From Deltaproteobacteria bacterium (lineage in GTDB: Bacteria; Desulfobacterota; Syntrophia; Syntrophales; UBA5619): 13,429 nt of DNA. Location of the stretch: assembly GCA_023487865.1 (NCBI GenBank), contig JAMDBG010000174.1, forward strand, positions 1 through 13,429. Direction: 5' to 3'. A model generated the notes under the pieces. The model was not told where the DNA came from. It saw nothing but the letters and a program-made list of their open reading frames with translations, and searched no databases. The position numbers and the translations under genes are program-made. Below are positions 1 through 5,575 of this stretch, piece after piece; position 1 is the first letter of the stretch, and each line of letters opens with the position of its first letter.

Positions 1-494
1 GATGACGGGAGGGGGTCGATAACGATCCCCTGCCAGGGTGTATAGGCCAGGGTCTGGGCGTAGGGGCGGTTTATGGCATAGGCATGGGCCAGGCTTTGAT
101 ACCGGACTTTCTGCACGCACGGATCGGCTGTTTTTTCGCTGGAGCGGATGAGGCCGCCCAAAAGCAGGACCTGCCAATCCGGATGGGCGGATAAAAATCG
201 CGTGCATTGATTGAAGCGTCCGGCGTCGAAACGGTTAAACAGGACGTCGTCTTCGAATACGACGATGCGCCCGGCGCCTGCCTCCAGGCCTTTACGCAGA
301 CAGGTCATGTGGGATTCATACATCCCCTGCTCGACATCGGTGGGGTGACGCCTGACGATGACAAATTCAACCCTGCCCGCCAGACCGACTTTGTCGAACT
401 GTCTCGTCACCGCCTGACGCCGGTCTGTGCGTTCTTCGACTGATATGCAGTAAATGCGCTCGAAAAAATCCCAGCCGCTGGCTTGAGTCGTCAC
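1..494 (-). CDS. Glycosyltransferase family 25 (LPS biosynthesis type), 3'-truncated by window edge
   Basis: The minus-strand frame is open from a GTG at 494 to the left edge: 164 codons, with no stop seen. GT25 enzymes add sugars to lipopolysaccharide or other surface glycans and are usually about 230-260 residues long, so the C-terminal third is missing. Family features visible are the N-terminal FERIYCISVEERTDRR (residues 11-26), the Ser-His pair at 61-62 (YESHMTCLRKG), the acidic metal/nucleotide-sugar motif FEDDV at 80-84, and HAYAINR at 137-143 followed by Asp160. The start is GTG with an upstream AGGG; the nearest in-frame stop upstream is at 519-521, and an ATG at 522-524 leads only to a 7-codon frame. 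A promoter candidate lies at 585-613. The family is clear; the acceptor sugar cannot be told. The visible end coincides with one arm of a 17-bp inverted repeat, so the last few codons deserve caution. Confidence 0.85.
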   Translation of the reverse strand, partial: MTTQASGWDFFERIYCISVEERTDRRQAVTRQFDKVGLAGRVEFVIVRRHPTDVEQGMYESHMTCLRKGLEAGAGRIVVFEDDVLFNRFDAGRFNQCTRFLSAHPDWQVLLLGGLIRSSEKTADPCVQKVRYQSLAHAYAINRPYAQTLAYTPWQGIVIDPLPS

Positions 495-543
495 TTTATT
501 ACCCTGTATTCCGGGGATTCATAAGGGACCCCCTCCCGTCATC
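1..543. repeat. 17-bp perfect inverted repeat flanking the visible GT25 fragment
   Basis: Positions 1-17 are the exact reverse complement of 527-543 (GACCCCCTCCCGTCATC). The match stops after 17 bp on the inner side, and the outer side cannot be seen because the window begins at base 1. The left arm is inside the GT25 coding frame; the right arm lies in its 5' leader. A match this long is not expected by chance in a window this size. It may be an assembly fold-back at a contig end or a real inverted repeat. Confidence 0.6.
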
Positions 544-584
544 GATGCGCGGTGGCTGATAGGGCTTCGCTTTTTCACAACGGA

Positions 585-613
585 AGTTTAGGAAGAATGA
601 CCGGGGGTGTCAA
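585..613 (-). promoter_or_regulatory. Sigma70-type promoter for the GT25 gene
   Basis: Reading the minus strand, a perfect -35 TTGACA (613-608) is followed by a 17-nt spacer and -10 TAAACT (590-585, 4 of 6 consensus positions). Transcription would start near 578 and give a leader of about 85 nt before the GTG at 494. The call rests on consensus match and position only. Confidence 0.55.
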
Positions 614-646
614 TGGAATTTTGCTGCGGATGGTGACAAAACTCCC

Positions 647-675
647 TTGACAGGCAGGGGCCTTTTCCGTATCCT
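647..675 (+). promoter_or_regulatory. Sigma70-type promoter for the HD-GYP gene
   Basis: A perfect -35 TTGACA (647-652), a 17-nt spacer and -10 TATCCT (670-675, 4 of 6) lie upstream of the plus-strand HD-GYP gene. Transcription would start near 682, leaving a leader of 120-160 nt depending on the start codon. Its -35 box is 33 bp from the -35 box of the divergent promoter at 585-613. Confidence 0.6.
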
Positions 676-844
676 CATCGCACGTAAAAGCAGGTTCTTG
701 TAGAAAATCAGCATCCATTCCTTATAGAAATGATGGTTCCAAGCGGGGAGTTCCCCTCCGGACCAGGCCGGCGATGCTGCCGGCAACAGGGGGGGCAATC
801 GCATTCAGATCAAGGTTGGGGCAATCAAGGTAGGAAAACCGCTG

Positions 845-1939
845 GTGTGGGATGTGTATGACAGCAAAGGTGTCCTGCTTTTGCACAAGGGGTATGTCAT
901 CGAGACAGACAAACAGCTGGATATCCTTCTGGCGCGCGGTATCTTTCATATCTCGGATACGATGCCCGAGCCCGACACGGGCAAACCGATACACCGGGAG
1001 GAATCCTCTCCGTTTCAATTGATCGATCAAATCTATCCCCGCCTGGAAAAGTGGATCTGCTCGAGCCTCCCCGAAACCGAAAAAGAATTTCCATCTAAGA
1101 TCATGGGCTTATGCTCCTCTCTTCAGCGCGCCTGTGCCCAGGATGCGGAGGCGACCCTGAGCACGATCGTATTGGGACCTGCAGGCCGCTATTCCATAAA
1201 GCACTCCGTGGATGTGGCGATTGTCTGTGAACTGATCGGTCAGGCCTTGAAGATGTCCGTGGATGAACGCCTTTCCATGATCGCTGCCGCAATGACGGAA
1301 AACATTGCCATGACGGAATTATCGGATATTTTGTACTCGCAGGCCGCTCCCTTGAGCGACGAGCAGAGAGAGTTTGTGCATGCGCATCCGGCGTCCGGTG
1401 TGGAAAGGTTGAAGGCTTTGGGTGTCAACGACCCCCTGTGGCTCAGTGCCGTGCTCAGCCACCATCAATCTTCTGATGGTCGGGGATACCCGAACGGGGT
1501 GAAAGGTGAATCGATACCCGTGTCGGCCCGTCTGATCGCCATATCCGATTTGTTCTGCGCAAAGGTTTCGGGCCGCAGCTACCGGCAGCCTCTGTCTTCG
1601 CACCAGGCGATGCAGTTCGTCTTCTCTGCGGGCGAAGGCCAAATCGATGCCGACATAGCGGAGCTGTTTGTCAAGACACTGGGCATCTACCTGCCGGGGA
1701 CGTTTGTCTGCCTCACAAACAGTCAAATCGCCGTGGTGACCCGCCGCGGGGAAAAGATACAATTCCCGATTGTTTATGCAGTGACCGGACGAGACGGCAT
1801 GCCCTTGCCGGGACCGGTGTACCGGGATACCAGTCATCCCGATTGTGGAATTGCGCGCGTCATCCCCGCCAGTGAGGTGACCGTCAAAGTCAACCGGTAT
1901 CAGCTCTGGGGTTACAGTGATTTTAATCCCAGGAGGTGA
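845..1939 (+). CDS. Degenerate HD-GYP domain protein
   Basis: HD-GYP proteins normally hydrolyse cyclic di-GMP at a metal centre in the cytoplasm. Numbered from GTG 845, the 364-residue protein has an N-terminal segment (about 1-38, continuing VGKPLVWDVYD from upstream codons) typical of stand-alone HD-GYP proteins, then the HD-GYP core at about 115-260. His120, His181-Pro182, His206-His207, the GYP triplet (214-216) and Asp235 are kept. The defining HD dyad is lost: the usual ALLHDIGK reads AAMTENIAM, giving Thr151-Glu152 and no Lys. Loss of these ligands suggests a weak enzyme or a c-di-GMP sensor/scaffold. A C-terminal extension of about 100 residues is unassigned. Start: 845 is the first standard codon, but the frame is open from 734 and homologous-looking sequence begins near 803, where an ATT follows a G-rich SD at 7 nt; the true start may be 803. 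The gene ends in AGGAGGTGA and is probably monocistronic. Confidence 0.85.
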   Translation: MWDVYDSKGVLLLHKGYVIETDKQLDILLARGIFHISDTMPEPDTGKPIHREESSPFQLIDQIYPRLEKWICSSLPETEKEFPSKIMGLCSSLQRACAQDAEATLSTIVLGPAGRYSIKHSVDVAIVCELIGQALKMSVDERLSMIAAAMTENIAMTELSDILYSQAAPLSDEQREFVHAHPASGVERLKALGVNDPLWLSAVLSHHQSSDGRGYPNGVKGESIPVSARLIAISDLFCAKVSGRSYRQPLSSHQAMQFVFSAGEGQIDADIAELFVKTLGIYLPGTFVCLTNSQIAVVTRRGEKIQFPIVYAVTGRDGMPLPGPVYRDTSHPDCGIARVIPASEVTVKVNRYQLWGYSDFNPRR

Positions 1940-1983
1940 TCCGCGACATCCCGCCTTTTTGCACGGCCGCTCCGGAGCCGTCC

Positions 1984-2000
1984 GGGGAGGGGAGGGGAGG
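1984..2000 (+). repeat. GGGGA triple repeat (G-rich tract) in a convergent intergenic gap
   Basis: Three GGGGA units followed by GG lie in the 70-bp gap between the converging HD-GYP and DUF6790 genes. The fourth G-run has only two Gs, so a canonical four-run quadruplex is not met. Next to it, around 1963-1983, is a GC-rich self-complementary stretch containing the palindrome GCTCCGGAGC, which may help end transcription although no U-tract follows it on either strand. Confidence 0.45.
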
Positions 2001-2009
2001 TAAGGATGA

Positions 2010-2510
2010 TCAGAGCGGGCGGAGTCCTCGCGACCTTTTTTTCAGCTTCGATCGCACCAGCAGAAGGATGAGTATCAGAGCCGGCATTGCGATGTCGCCG
2101 ATGTAAAGTTGCGCCCCGGCGTTGTTCACGGCATCATTGCCCGCCGCGATGATATCCCTGATATGGACGTACGCCGCCCCGAAAAGAAAGGTGGCATACC
2201 CGATGCCTGTGGCCAGCCAGAAACCGTCCCGGAAAGGGATGCAGAGCACGCCCAGCACTCCGAAGGCGAGGTTCGCCATCGCCACCTCGAACTGGAAAGG
2301 GCTGCCCGGCGCCCATCCGATGGAGGCGGCCACCTGGTCGGCGAGGAACGCGTGTCCGTAAAATGCCATCAGGCCGGAAAGGCCGACATTGATGAAGAGG
2401 ATATAGAAGAGAATGATGTCCACCACTTTCAGCCCCGACAGTTCTTTTCTGTTTTTTATGAGGCTGATCACGCAGCACAGGGCGGTAAGGGCCAGAAATG
2501 AAAGCAGCAT
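2010..2510 (-). CDS. DUF6790 family integral membrane protein
   Basis: A 166-residue protein, very hydrophobic, with about four to five predicted membrane helices (roughly 1-17, 28-50, 78-95, 98-115 and 134-152) and a basic C-terminus (RSKLKKRSRG). The central block with GLSGLMAFYGHAFLADQVAA followed by SIGW-PGSPFQFEVAMANLA and a later GIGYATFLFGAAYVHI matches what I recall of the DUF6790 family, whose function is unknown. The conserved His, Gln and Glu residues in or near membrane segments are notable. The start is ATG 2510, with AAGGAG seven bases upstream. It converges with the HD-GYP gene 70 bp away. The hairpin at 2600-2647 separates it from the cytochrome gene upstream, so it is probably transcribed on its own. 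No function is inferred. Confidence 0.8.
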   Translation of the reverse strand: MLLSFLALTALCCVISLIKNRKELSGLKVVDIILFYILFINVGLSGLMAFYGHAFLADQVAASIGWAPGSPFQFEVAMANLAFGVLGVLCIPFRDGFWLATGIGYATFLFGAAYVHIRDIIAAGNDAVNNAGAQLYIGDIAMPALILILLLVRSKLKKRSRGLRPL

Positions 2511-2599
2511 CCCTTTGCTCCTTGGAAACAGGCACTCGGATCGCTTATTTCATAGCATAATCAGCGATGAAACGACACCCCGGATTTTTGTCTGATAGG

Positions 2600-2647
2600 C
2601 GCATGAAAACAGGCAGGACCCTTACTGGCTCTGCCTGTTTTCATGCG
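2600..2647. terminator. 17-bp stem-loop, probable bidirectional terminator
   Basis: CGCATGAAAACAGGCAG (2600-2616) pairs perfectly with 2631-2647 across a 14-nt loop. It lies 39 bp past the stop of the minus-strand cytochrome gene. The core ACAGGCAG stem followed by TTTT on either strand resembles a bidirectional terminator, but the T-run is only four long and is itself paired in the full stem, so 3'-end protection is an alternative. Confidence 0.55.
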
Positions 2648-2685
2648 ATCGACGGATTGTTACTTCCTCTGCTGCCTTTTCCCCG

Positions 2686-3156
2686 TTATTTTTCCAGGGC
2701 CTTGATGGCCTTCAGTTCATCCGCTGACATATCTTTTTTCCTCTTGAGCGTCCAACCGCCGACCCACTTCTTGATCACTTCCAGATTTTTCGCCTTTTCG
2801 GCGTCCGTGCCCCCCAGGTAGGTGTACATATTGCCCGGTTTGCCGTTCTTTGTGTTCTTGCCGTCGTCAAGCCGCCGCATCAGGGCGCCTGTATCCGATC
2901 CGTTCACTATGACCATGAGGTTTGCGTAAGTGTCCACTCGGGGGCCCTTCATCGCCTTTTTGTACTTGTCCTGGTCTTTTTTGAATTCTGTCATTGTCGG
3001 GGCGTCACTGCCGTGACAAGACAGACAATTCTCTGAGAGGATCTTTTTTACGTCTTTCTCGTAGGTTACTGTACCGCTTCCCGCGGCGAGGGCGTATCCT
3101 GTAACAAACAGCAGCACCAAAACAAACATCGTAGCCATCTTCACTGTCTTTCCCAT
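2686..3156 (-). CDS. Small monoheme c-type cytochrome, exported
   Basis: A 156-residue protein with an N-terminal Sec signal (charged MGKTVK, hydrophobic 8-22, cleavage near ALAAG at 22-26) and one heme-binding motif CLSCH at 44-48. The likely axial Met is Met110 in KPGNMYTYLG; this assignment is inferred from position. The region after the heme is Lys/Asp-rich, and the C-terminus ends in a small helix (SADELKAIKALEK). It should be a periplasmic electron carrier needing the Ccm system. The start is ATG 3156, chosen because AGGAGA lies about eight bases upstream and a signal peptide follows at once; the frame stays open to 3312, but that extension has no RBS and would bury the signal. It lies 168 bp downstream of tctB but has its own promoter-like leader, so it is probably a separate unit. 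Redox partner unknown. Confidence 0.88.
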   Translation of the reverse strand: MGKTVKMATMFVLVLLFVTGYALAAGSGTVTYEKDVKKILSENCLSCHGSDAPTMTEFKKDQDKYKKAMKGPRVDTYANLMVIVNGSDTGALMRRLDDGKNTKNGKPGNMYTYLGGTDAEKAKNLEVIKKWVGGWTLKRKKDMSADELKAIKALEK

Positions 3157-3197
3157 ACTTTTTCTCTCCTTTTTCCTTTTTTGATGATGCGATAAAA

Positions 3198-3264
3198 ATA
3201 TGAAATACTTTTCATATAATCTACCGTTCCGGTAGACATTAACGGTTGGATAAGCGGCTGTCAA
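3198..3264 (-). promoter_or_regulatory. Promoter and two leader palindromes of the cytochrome c gene
   Basis: On the minus strand, a perfect -35 TTGACA (3264-3259), a 17-nt spacer and a weak -10 TAATGT (3241-3236) precede the cytochrome gene. Two palindromes follow: CTACCG-TTC-CGGTAG (3221-3235), which would overlap the transcription start, and ATATGAAA-N4-TTTCATAT (3198-3217), whose minus-strand copy is followed by a T-run. They could be an operator and a leader hairpin. This is consensus and symmetry evidence only. Confidence 0.45.
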
Positions 3265-3324
3265 GAGATTTTTATTCGGCGCACGGCTGATTTGGGGGTG
3301 CGAAGTGCGCATCCGGCTGCGGAT

Positions 3325-3834
3325 CTACAAAGGCAGGATACCCATGGGAAGCATCACTTCCAGGACATGGACAAACAGGTAATAGACAATGATGCTAAAC
3401 GGAATGCTCACGACCAGGTTCCGGATCCATTTGCCCCTCTGGAACAGCTGGGCCTGCCAGAGGATCAGGATGGTCGTGCTGATGATGAATCCCACGGGAA
3501 CCAGCATGATGGCGTACACCAGCAGTCCCAGGATAACCATGGCCATGATCTTGTATTGACCGGCAGTGGTCTTTGCCGGCGGTTCGGCTGGAGCCGCTTC
3601 GCCACCCTCCGGTTTCCGTATGATCCGAAAGGAGGTGACAAGGATCAGCAGCGCCGAGAAGATCAGGGCAACGAGGATGGCAATCGGCATGAAACTGGGT
3701 CCGATGGTCTGCTGGATGTTTGGATTGGGCATGTTGTATTCGTTGTGGATCAAAAACAGGGCGATCAGGATCGAGGACAGCGCAACGATGCGATCGAAAG
3801 TAAATAGGGATTTTTTCCCGCCTGTCTCTTTCAT
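3325..3834 (-). CDS. tctB: TctB: small membrane subunit of a tripartite tricarboxylate transporter
   Basis: A 169-residue protein with four predicted membrane helices (about 14-26, 46-68, 95-125 in one or two passes, and 140-160), the usual size and layout of TctB (DUF1468). TctB is the poorly conserved small membrane subunit that works with TctA in the inner membrane to move a carboxylate delivered by the periplasmic protein TctC, using an ion gradient. A Pro/Ala/Glu-rich cytoplasmic loop (about 74-90) separates the two halves. The start is ATG 3834, with GAGGAG upstream. It is the last gene of the operon, 112 bp after tctA; the gap holds a small hairpin at 3863-3880 with no T-run, so transcription probably continues. 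Family assignment rests on topology, length and position next to tctA, since TctB sequence motifs are weak. Confidence 0.85.
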   Translation of the reverse strand: MKETGGKKSLFTFDRIVALSSILIALFLIHNEYNMPNPNIQQTIGPSFMPIAILVALIFSALLILVTSFRIIRKPEGGEAAPAEPPAKTTAGQYKIMAMVILGLLVYAIMLVPVGFIISTTILILWQAQLFQRGKWIRNLVVSIPFSIIVYYLFVHVLEVMLPMGILPL

Positions 3835-3862
3835 TTTTTGCTCTCCTCAATCGGATGGTTCG

Positions 3863-3880
3863 ACGGCCTCGAAGGGCCGT
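3863..3880. repeat. Short hairpin between tctA and tctB
   Basis: ACGGCC (3863-3868) and GGCCGT (3875-3880) pair across a 6-nt loop in the 112-bp tctA-tctB gap. No T-run follows on the minus strand, so it is not a standard terminator; it may slow RNA decay within the operon. Confidence 0.35.
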
Positions 3881-3946
3881 TTCCCGGCAGGAGGGTTCCA
3901 CCGTGAAGCCGAAGGCTGAAAATGCGAATCAGGGCGTTTCCTTCCC

Positions 3947-5443
3947 TCATGCCTGCCTTTTTTTCCCCCGCAGATATTTGATCACAGAATATGACATGGA
4001 CAGCACGGTGACGCTCAGAAGCCCCAGGCTGATCGGCCGGGTGACGAAGACGGTCCAATCCCCGTTGGACAGGGTCAAGGCCCGGCGGAGGCCCTGCTCC
4101 ATCATCTCTCCCAGGACCAGCGCGAGCAGCAGAGGGGCCGCCGGGTAGTCGTGCTTGCGCATGAAATATCCGACGATTCCGAAAATGATCATCAAAAACA
4201 CGTCGAATACGGCAAAGCGGATGCTGTAAACGCCCATGGTGCAGAAGGTGAGCACCATGGAAAACAGCAGGGCGGCCGGCAGATCCAGCAGCTTGGCGAA
4301 GACGTTGACCAGGGGCAGGTTCAGGATGAGCAGGATGACGTTTCCGATATACATGCTGGCAATGATCGTCCAGACAAAGGCCGGATCCTTCTCGAAGAGC
4401 AGCGGTCCCGGCTGGATCCCATAGATCATGAACGCGCCCAGCATGACGGCCGTGGTGGCGCTGCCCGGAATGCCCAATGTCAGCAGGGGGACCAGCGCCC
4501 CCTGGTTTGCCGCATTGTTGGCCGCCTCGGGTCCCGCCACCCCTTCGATGGCCCCCTTGCCGAACTGCTCCGGATGTTTCGAACTCTTTTTTTCAACGGC
4601 GTAGGAAAAGAAGGTCGCGGGGGTGGATCCCGCCCCGGGGAGAACACCGACCAGAAATCCGATGACGGTTCCCCGGACATACGGCAGGAAGGACTGCTTG
4701 AGCTCCTGCATGGTAATCCAGTAATGGCCGCTGATCTGTTCCCGTTTCTGCAGCCCGTACTTTTGGATCCGTTCCGCCTGGACGAGCACCTCCGAGATGG
4801 CAAACAGACCGATGGCCACGACGATGAAATCGACCCCTTCGATCAACCAATGGGAACCGAAGGCAAACCGGACGCGGCCGGTCTGGAGATCCATGCCGAC
4901 TGTGGCAAGCAGCAGGCCGACGAGGGTGGTGAAAAGGCCCTTCACGGGGGATTCGGTCGCCAGGGTGCTCACCATGGTCAAGGCCAGCAGAAGCAGCGAG
5001 AAATATTCGGCCGGCGTGAACTTGATCCCCAGGCGGGCAATGGGCATCGCCAGGAGCATGATGGCCACGGTTGCCAGTGTCCCGGCAAAAAAAGAACCGA
5101 TGGCGGCCGTCGCCAGCGCCGCCTTTGCCCTTCCCTGGACGGCCATCTGGTAGCCGTCGAAACAGGTGACCACGGCCGAGGACTCGCCCGGGGTGTTGAC
5201 GAGGATCGAGGTGGTGGAGCCGCCGTAGGCGGAACCGTAATAGATTCCCGCCAGCATGACGACCGCGGAAACGTCATCCTGCTCATCCTGAACCTGCAGG
5301 AGGATCGAGATCCCGACGAGCGGCCCGATTCCCGGCAGAACGCCGATGACGGTGCCGTAAAGGGCTCCGATGAAACAGTACGCCAGGTTCTGCAGGGAAA
5401 TCGCCTGGCTGAAACCCAAAGAGATATTGGCCCACAGGTCCAT
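3947..5443 (-). CDS. tctA: TctA: large membrane subunit of a tripartite tricarboxylate transporter
   Basis: A 498-residue polytopic inner-membrane protein of normal TctA length. The family's two inverted-repeat signatures are visible: GVLPGIGP at 34-41 with YGSAYGGSTTSILVNTPGE at 69-87 in the first half, and GVLPGAG at 266-272 with PEAANNAANQGALVPLLTLG, then IPGSATTAVMLG, at 305-336 in the second. These Pro-Gly loops are thought to line the substrate path. The start is ATG 5443 (MDLWANIS), with AGGAGG eight bases upstream; the frame runs on to 5548 but that part has no RBS and lies in a hairpin. The C-terminus is basic (RGKKRQA). It sits between tctC (132-bp gap) and tctB, giving the order C-A-B rather than the C-B-A order usual in described tct operons. 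The substrate cannot be read from TctA itself; the neighbouring CoA enzymes suggest a branched or hydroxy-dicarboxylate. Confidence 0.95.
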   Translation of the reverse strand: MDLWANISLGFSQAISLQNLAYCFIGALYGTVIGVLPGIGPLVGISILLQVQDEQDDVSAVVMLAGIYYGSAYGGSTTSILVNTPGESSAVVTCFDGYQMAVQGRAKAALATAAIGSFFAGTLATVAIMLLAMPIARLGIKFTPAEYFSLLLLALTMVSTLATESPVKGLFTTLVGLLLATVGMDLQTGRVRFAFGSHWLIEGVDFIVVAIGLFAISEVLVQAERIQKYGLQKREQISGHYWITMQELKQSFLPYVRGTVIGFLVGVLPGAGSTPATFFSYAVEKKSSKHPEQFGKGAIEGVAGPEAANNAANQGALVPLLTLGIPGSATTAVMLGAFMIYGIQPGPLLFEKDPAFVWTIIASMYIGNVILLILNLPLVNVFAKLLDLPAALLFSMVLTFCTMGVYSIRFAVFDVFLMIIFGIVGYFMRKHDYPAAPLLLALVLGEMMEQGLRRALTLSNGDWTVFVTRPISLGLLSVTVLSMSYSVIKYLRGKKRQA

Positions 5444-5513
5444 AATGGATCCTCCTGAGATGAACGGCTGATTTGATCCCACCGCGCCCTGCAGCGGGGT
5501 CGTCCTCCTGTAG

Positions 5514-5561
5514 CGCCGGGCCCTGAATGGGAAGCCCTCTCCTTTCACACAGGGCCCGGCG
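5514..5561. repeat. 12-bp stem hairpin between tctC and tctA
   Basis: CGCCGGGCCCTG (5514-5525) pairs perfectly with 5550-5561 across a 24-nt loop, 14 bp past the tctC stop on the minus strand. No T-run follows, so it is unlikely to be a full terminator. Its place directly after a binding-protein gene and before a membrane-subunit gene fits a 3'-stabilising or partial-termination element that raises TctC over TctA/TctB. Confidence 0.55.
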
Positions 5562-5575
5562 TGCGTGTGCCCGGA

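Larger units (their letters stand above)
495..844. other. Divergent intergenic region between GT25 and HD-GYP genes
   Basis: No convincing gene lies here. It holds the two back-to-back promoters (585-613 minus, 647-675 plus), the right arm of a 17-bp inverted repeat (527-543), and a leader hairpin GCCGGC (767-772) / GCCGGC (779-784) just before a G-rich Shine-Dalgarno-like run (788-795). The HD-GYP frame is open from 734, so 803-844 is probably coding (see that gene). Short frames on either strand have no recognisable product. Confidence 0.5.

Noticed and set aside
207..443. 78-codon plus-strand frame near the left edge
   Set aside because: It lies opposite the GT25 frame, which carries EDD and Ser-His motifs; this frame has no SD and no family resemblance.
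676..802. Possible cyclic di-GMP riboswitch in the HD-GYP leader
   Set aside because: I looked for the GEMM-type core and tetraloop-receptor pattern and did not find it; only a simple GCCGGC hairpin is visible.
1931..1942. AGGAGGTGATCC at the HD-GYP stop codon, a perfect complement of the 16S rRNA 3' end
   Set aside because: It would be an ideal ribosome-binding site, but no gene follows on the plus strand: the next ATG (2006) opens only about 21 codons antisense to the DUF6790 gene. Treated as coincidence from AGG-AGG-TGA codons.
2548..2572. TTTCAT-N13-ATGAAA repeat upstream of the DUF6790 gene
   Set aside because: Six-bp AT-rich arms with a 13-bp spacer are weak, and an alternative TCGCT/AGCGA pairing overlaps; not enough to call an operator.
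3210..3220. TTTCATATAAT shared with 10817-10827, upstream of both cytochrome genes
   Set aside because: An 11-base match is expected several times by chance in 13 kb on both strands, and the two copies point in opposite directions relative to their genes.
4151..5458. 435-codon plus-strand frame opposite tctA
   Set aside because: It is the antisense shadow of tctA: His/Asp/Gln/Gly-rich, with no family features and no RBS. The minus strand has clear TctA motifs throughout.
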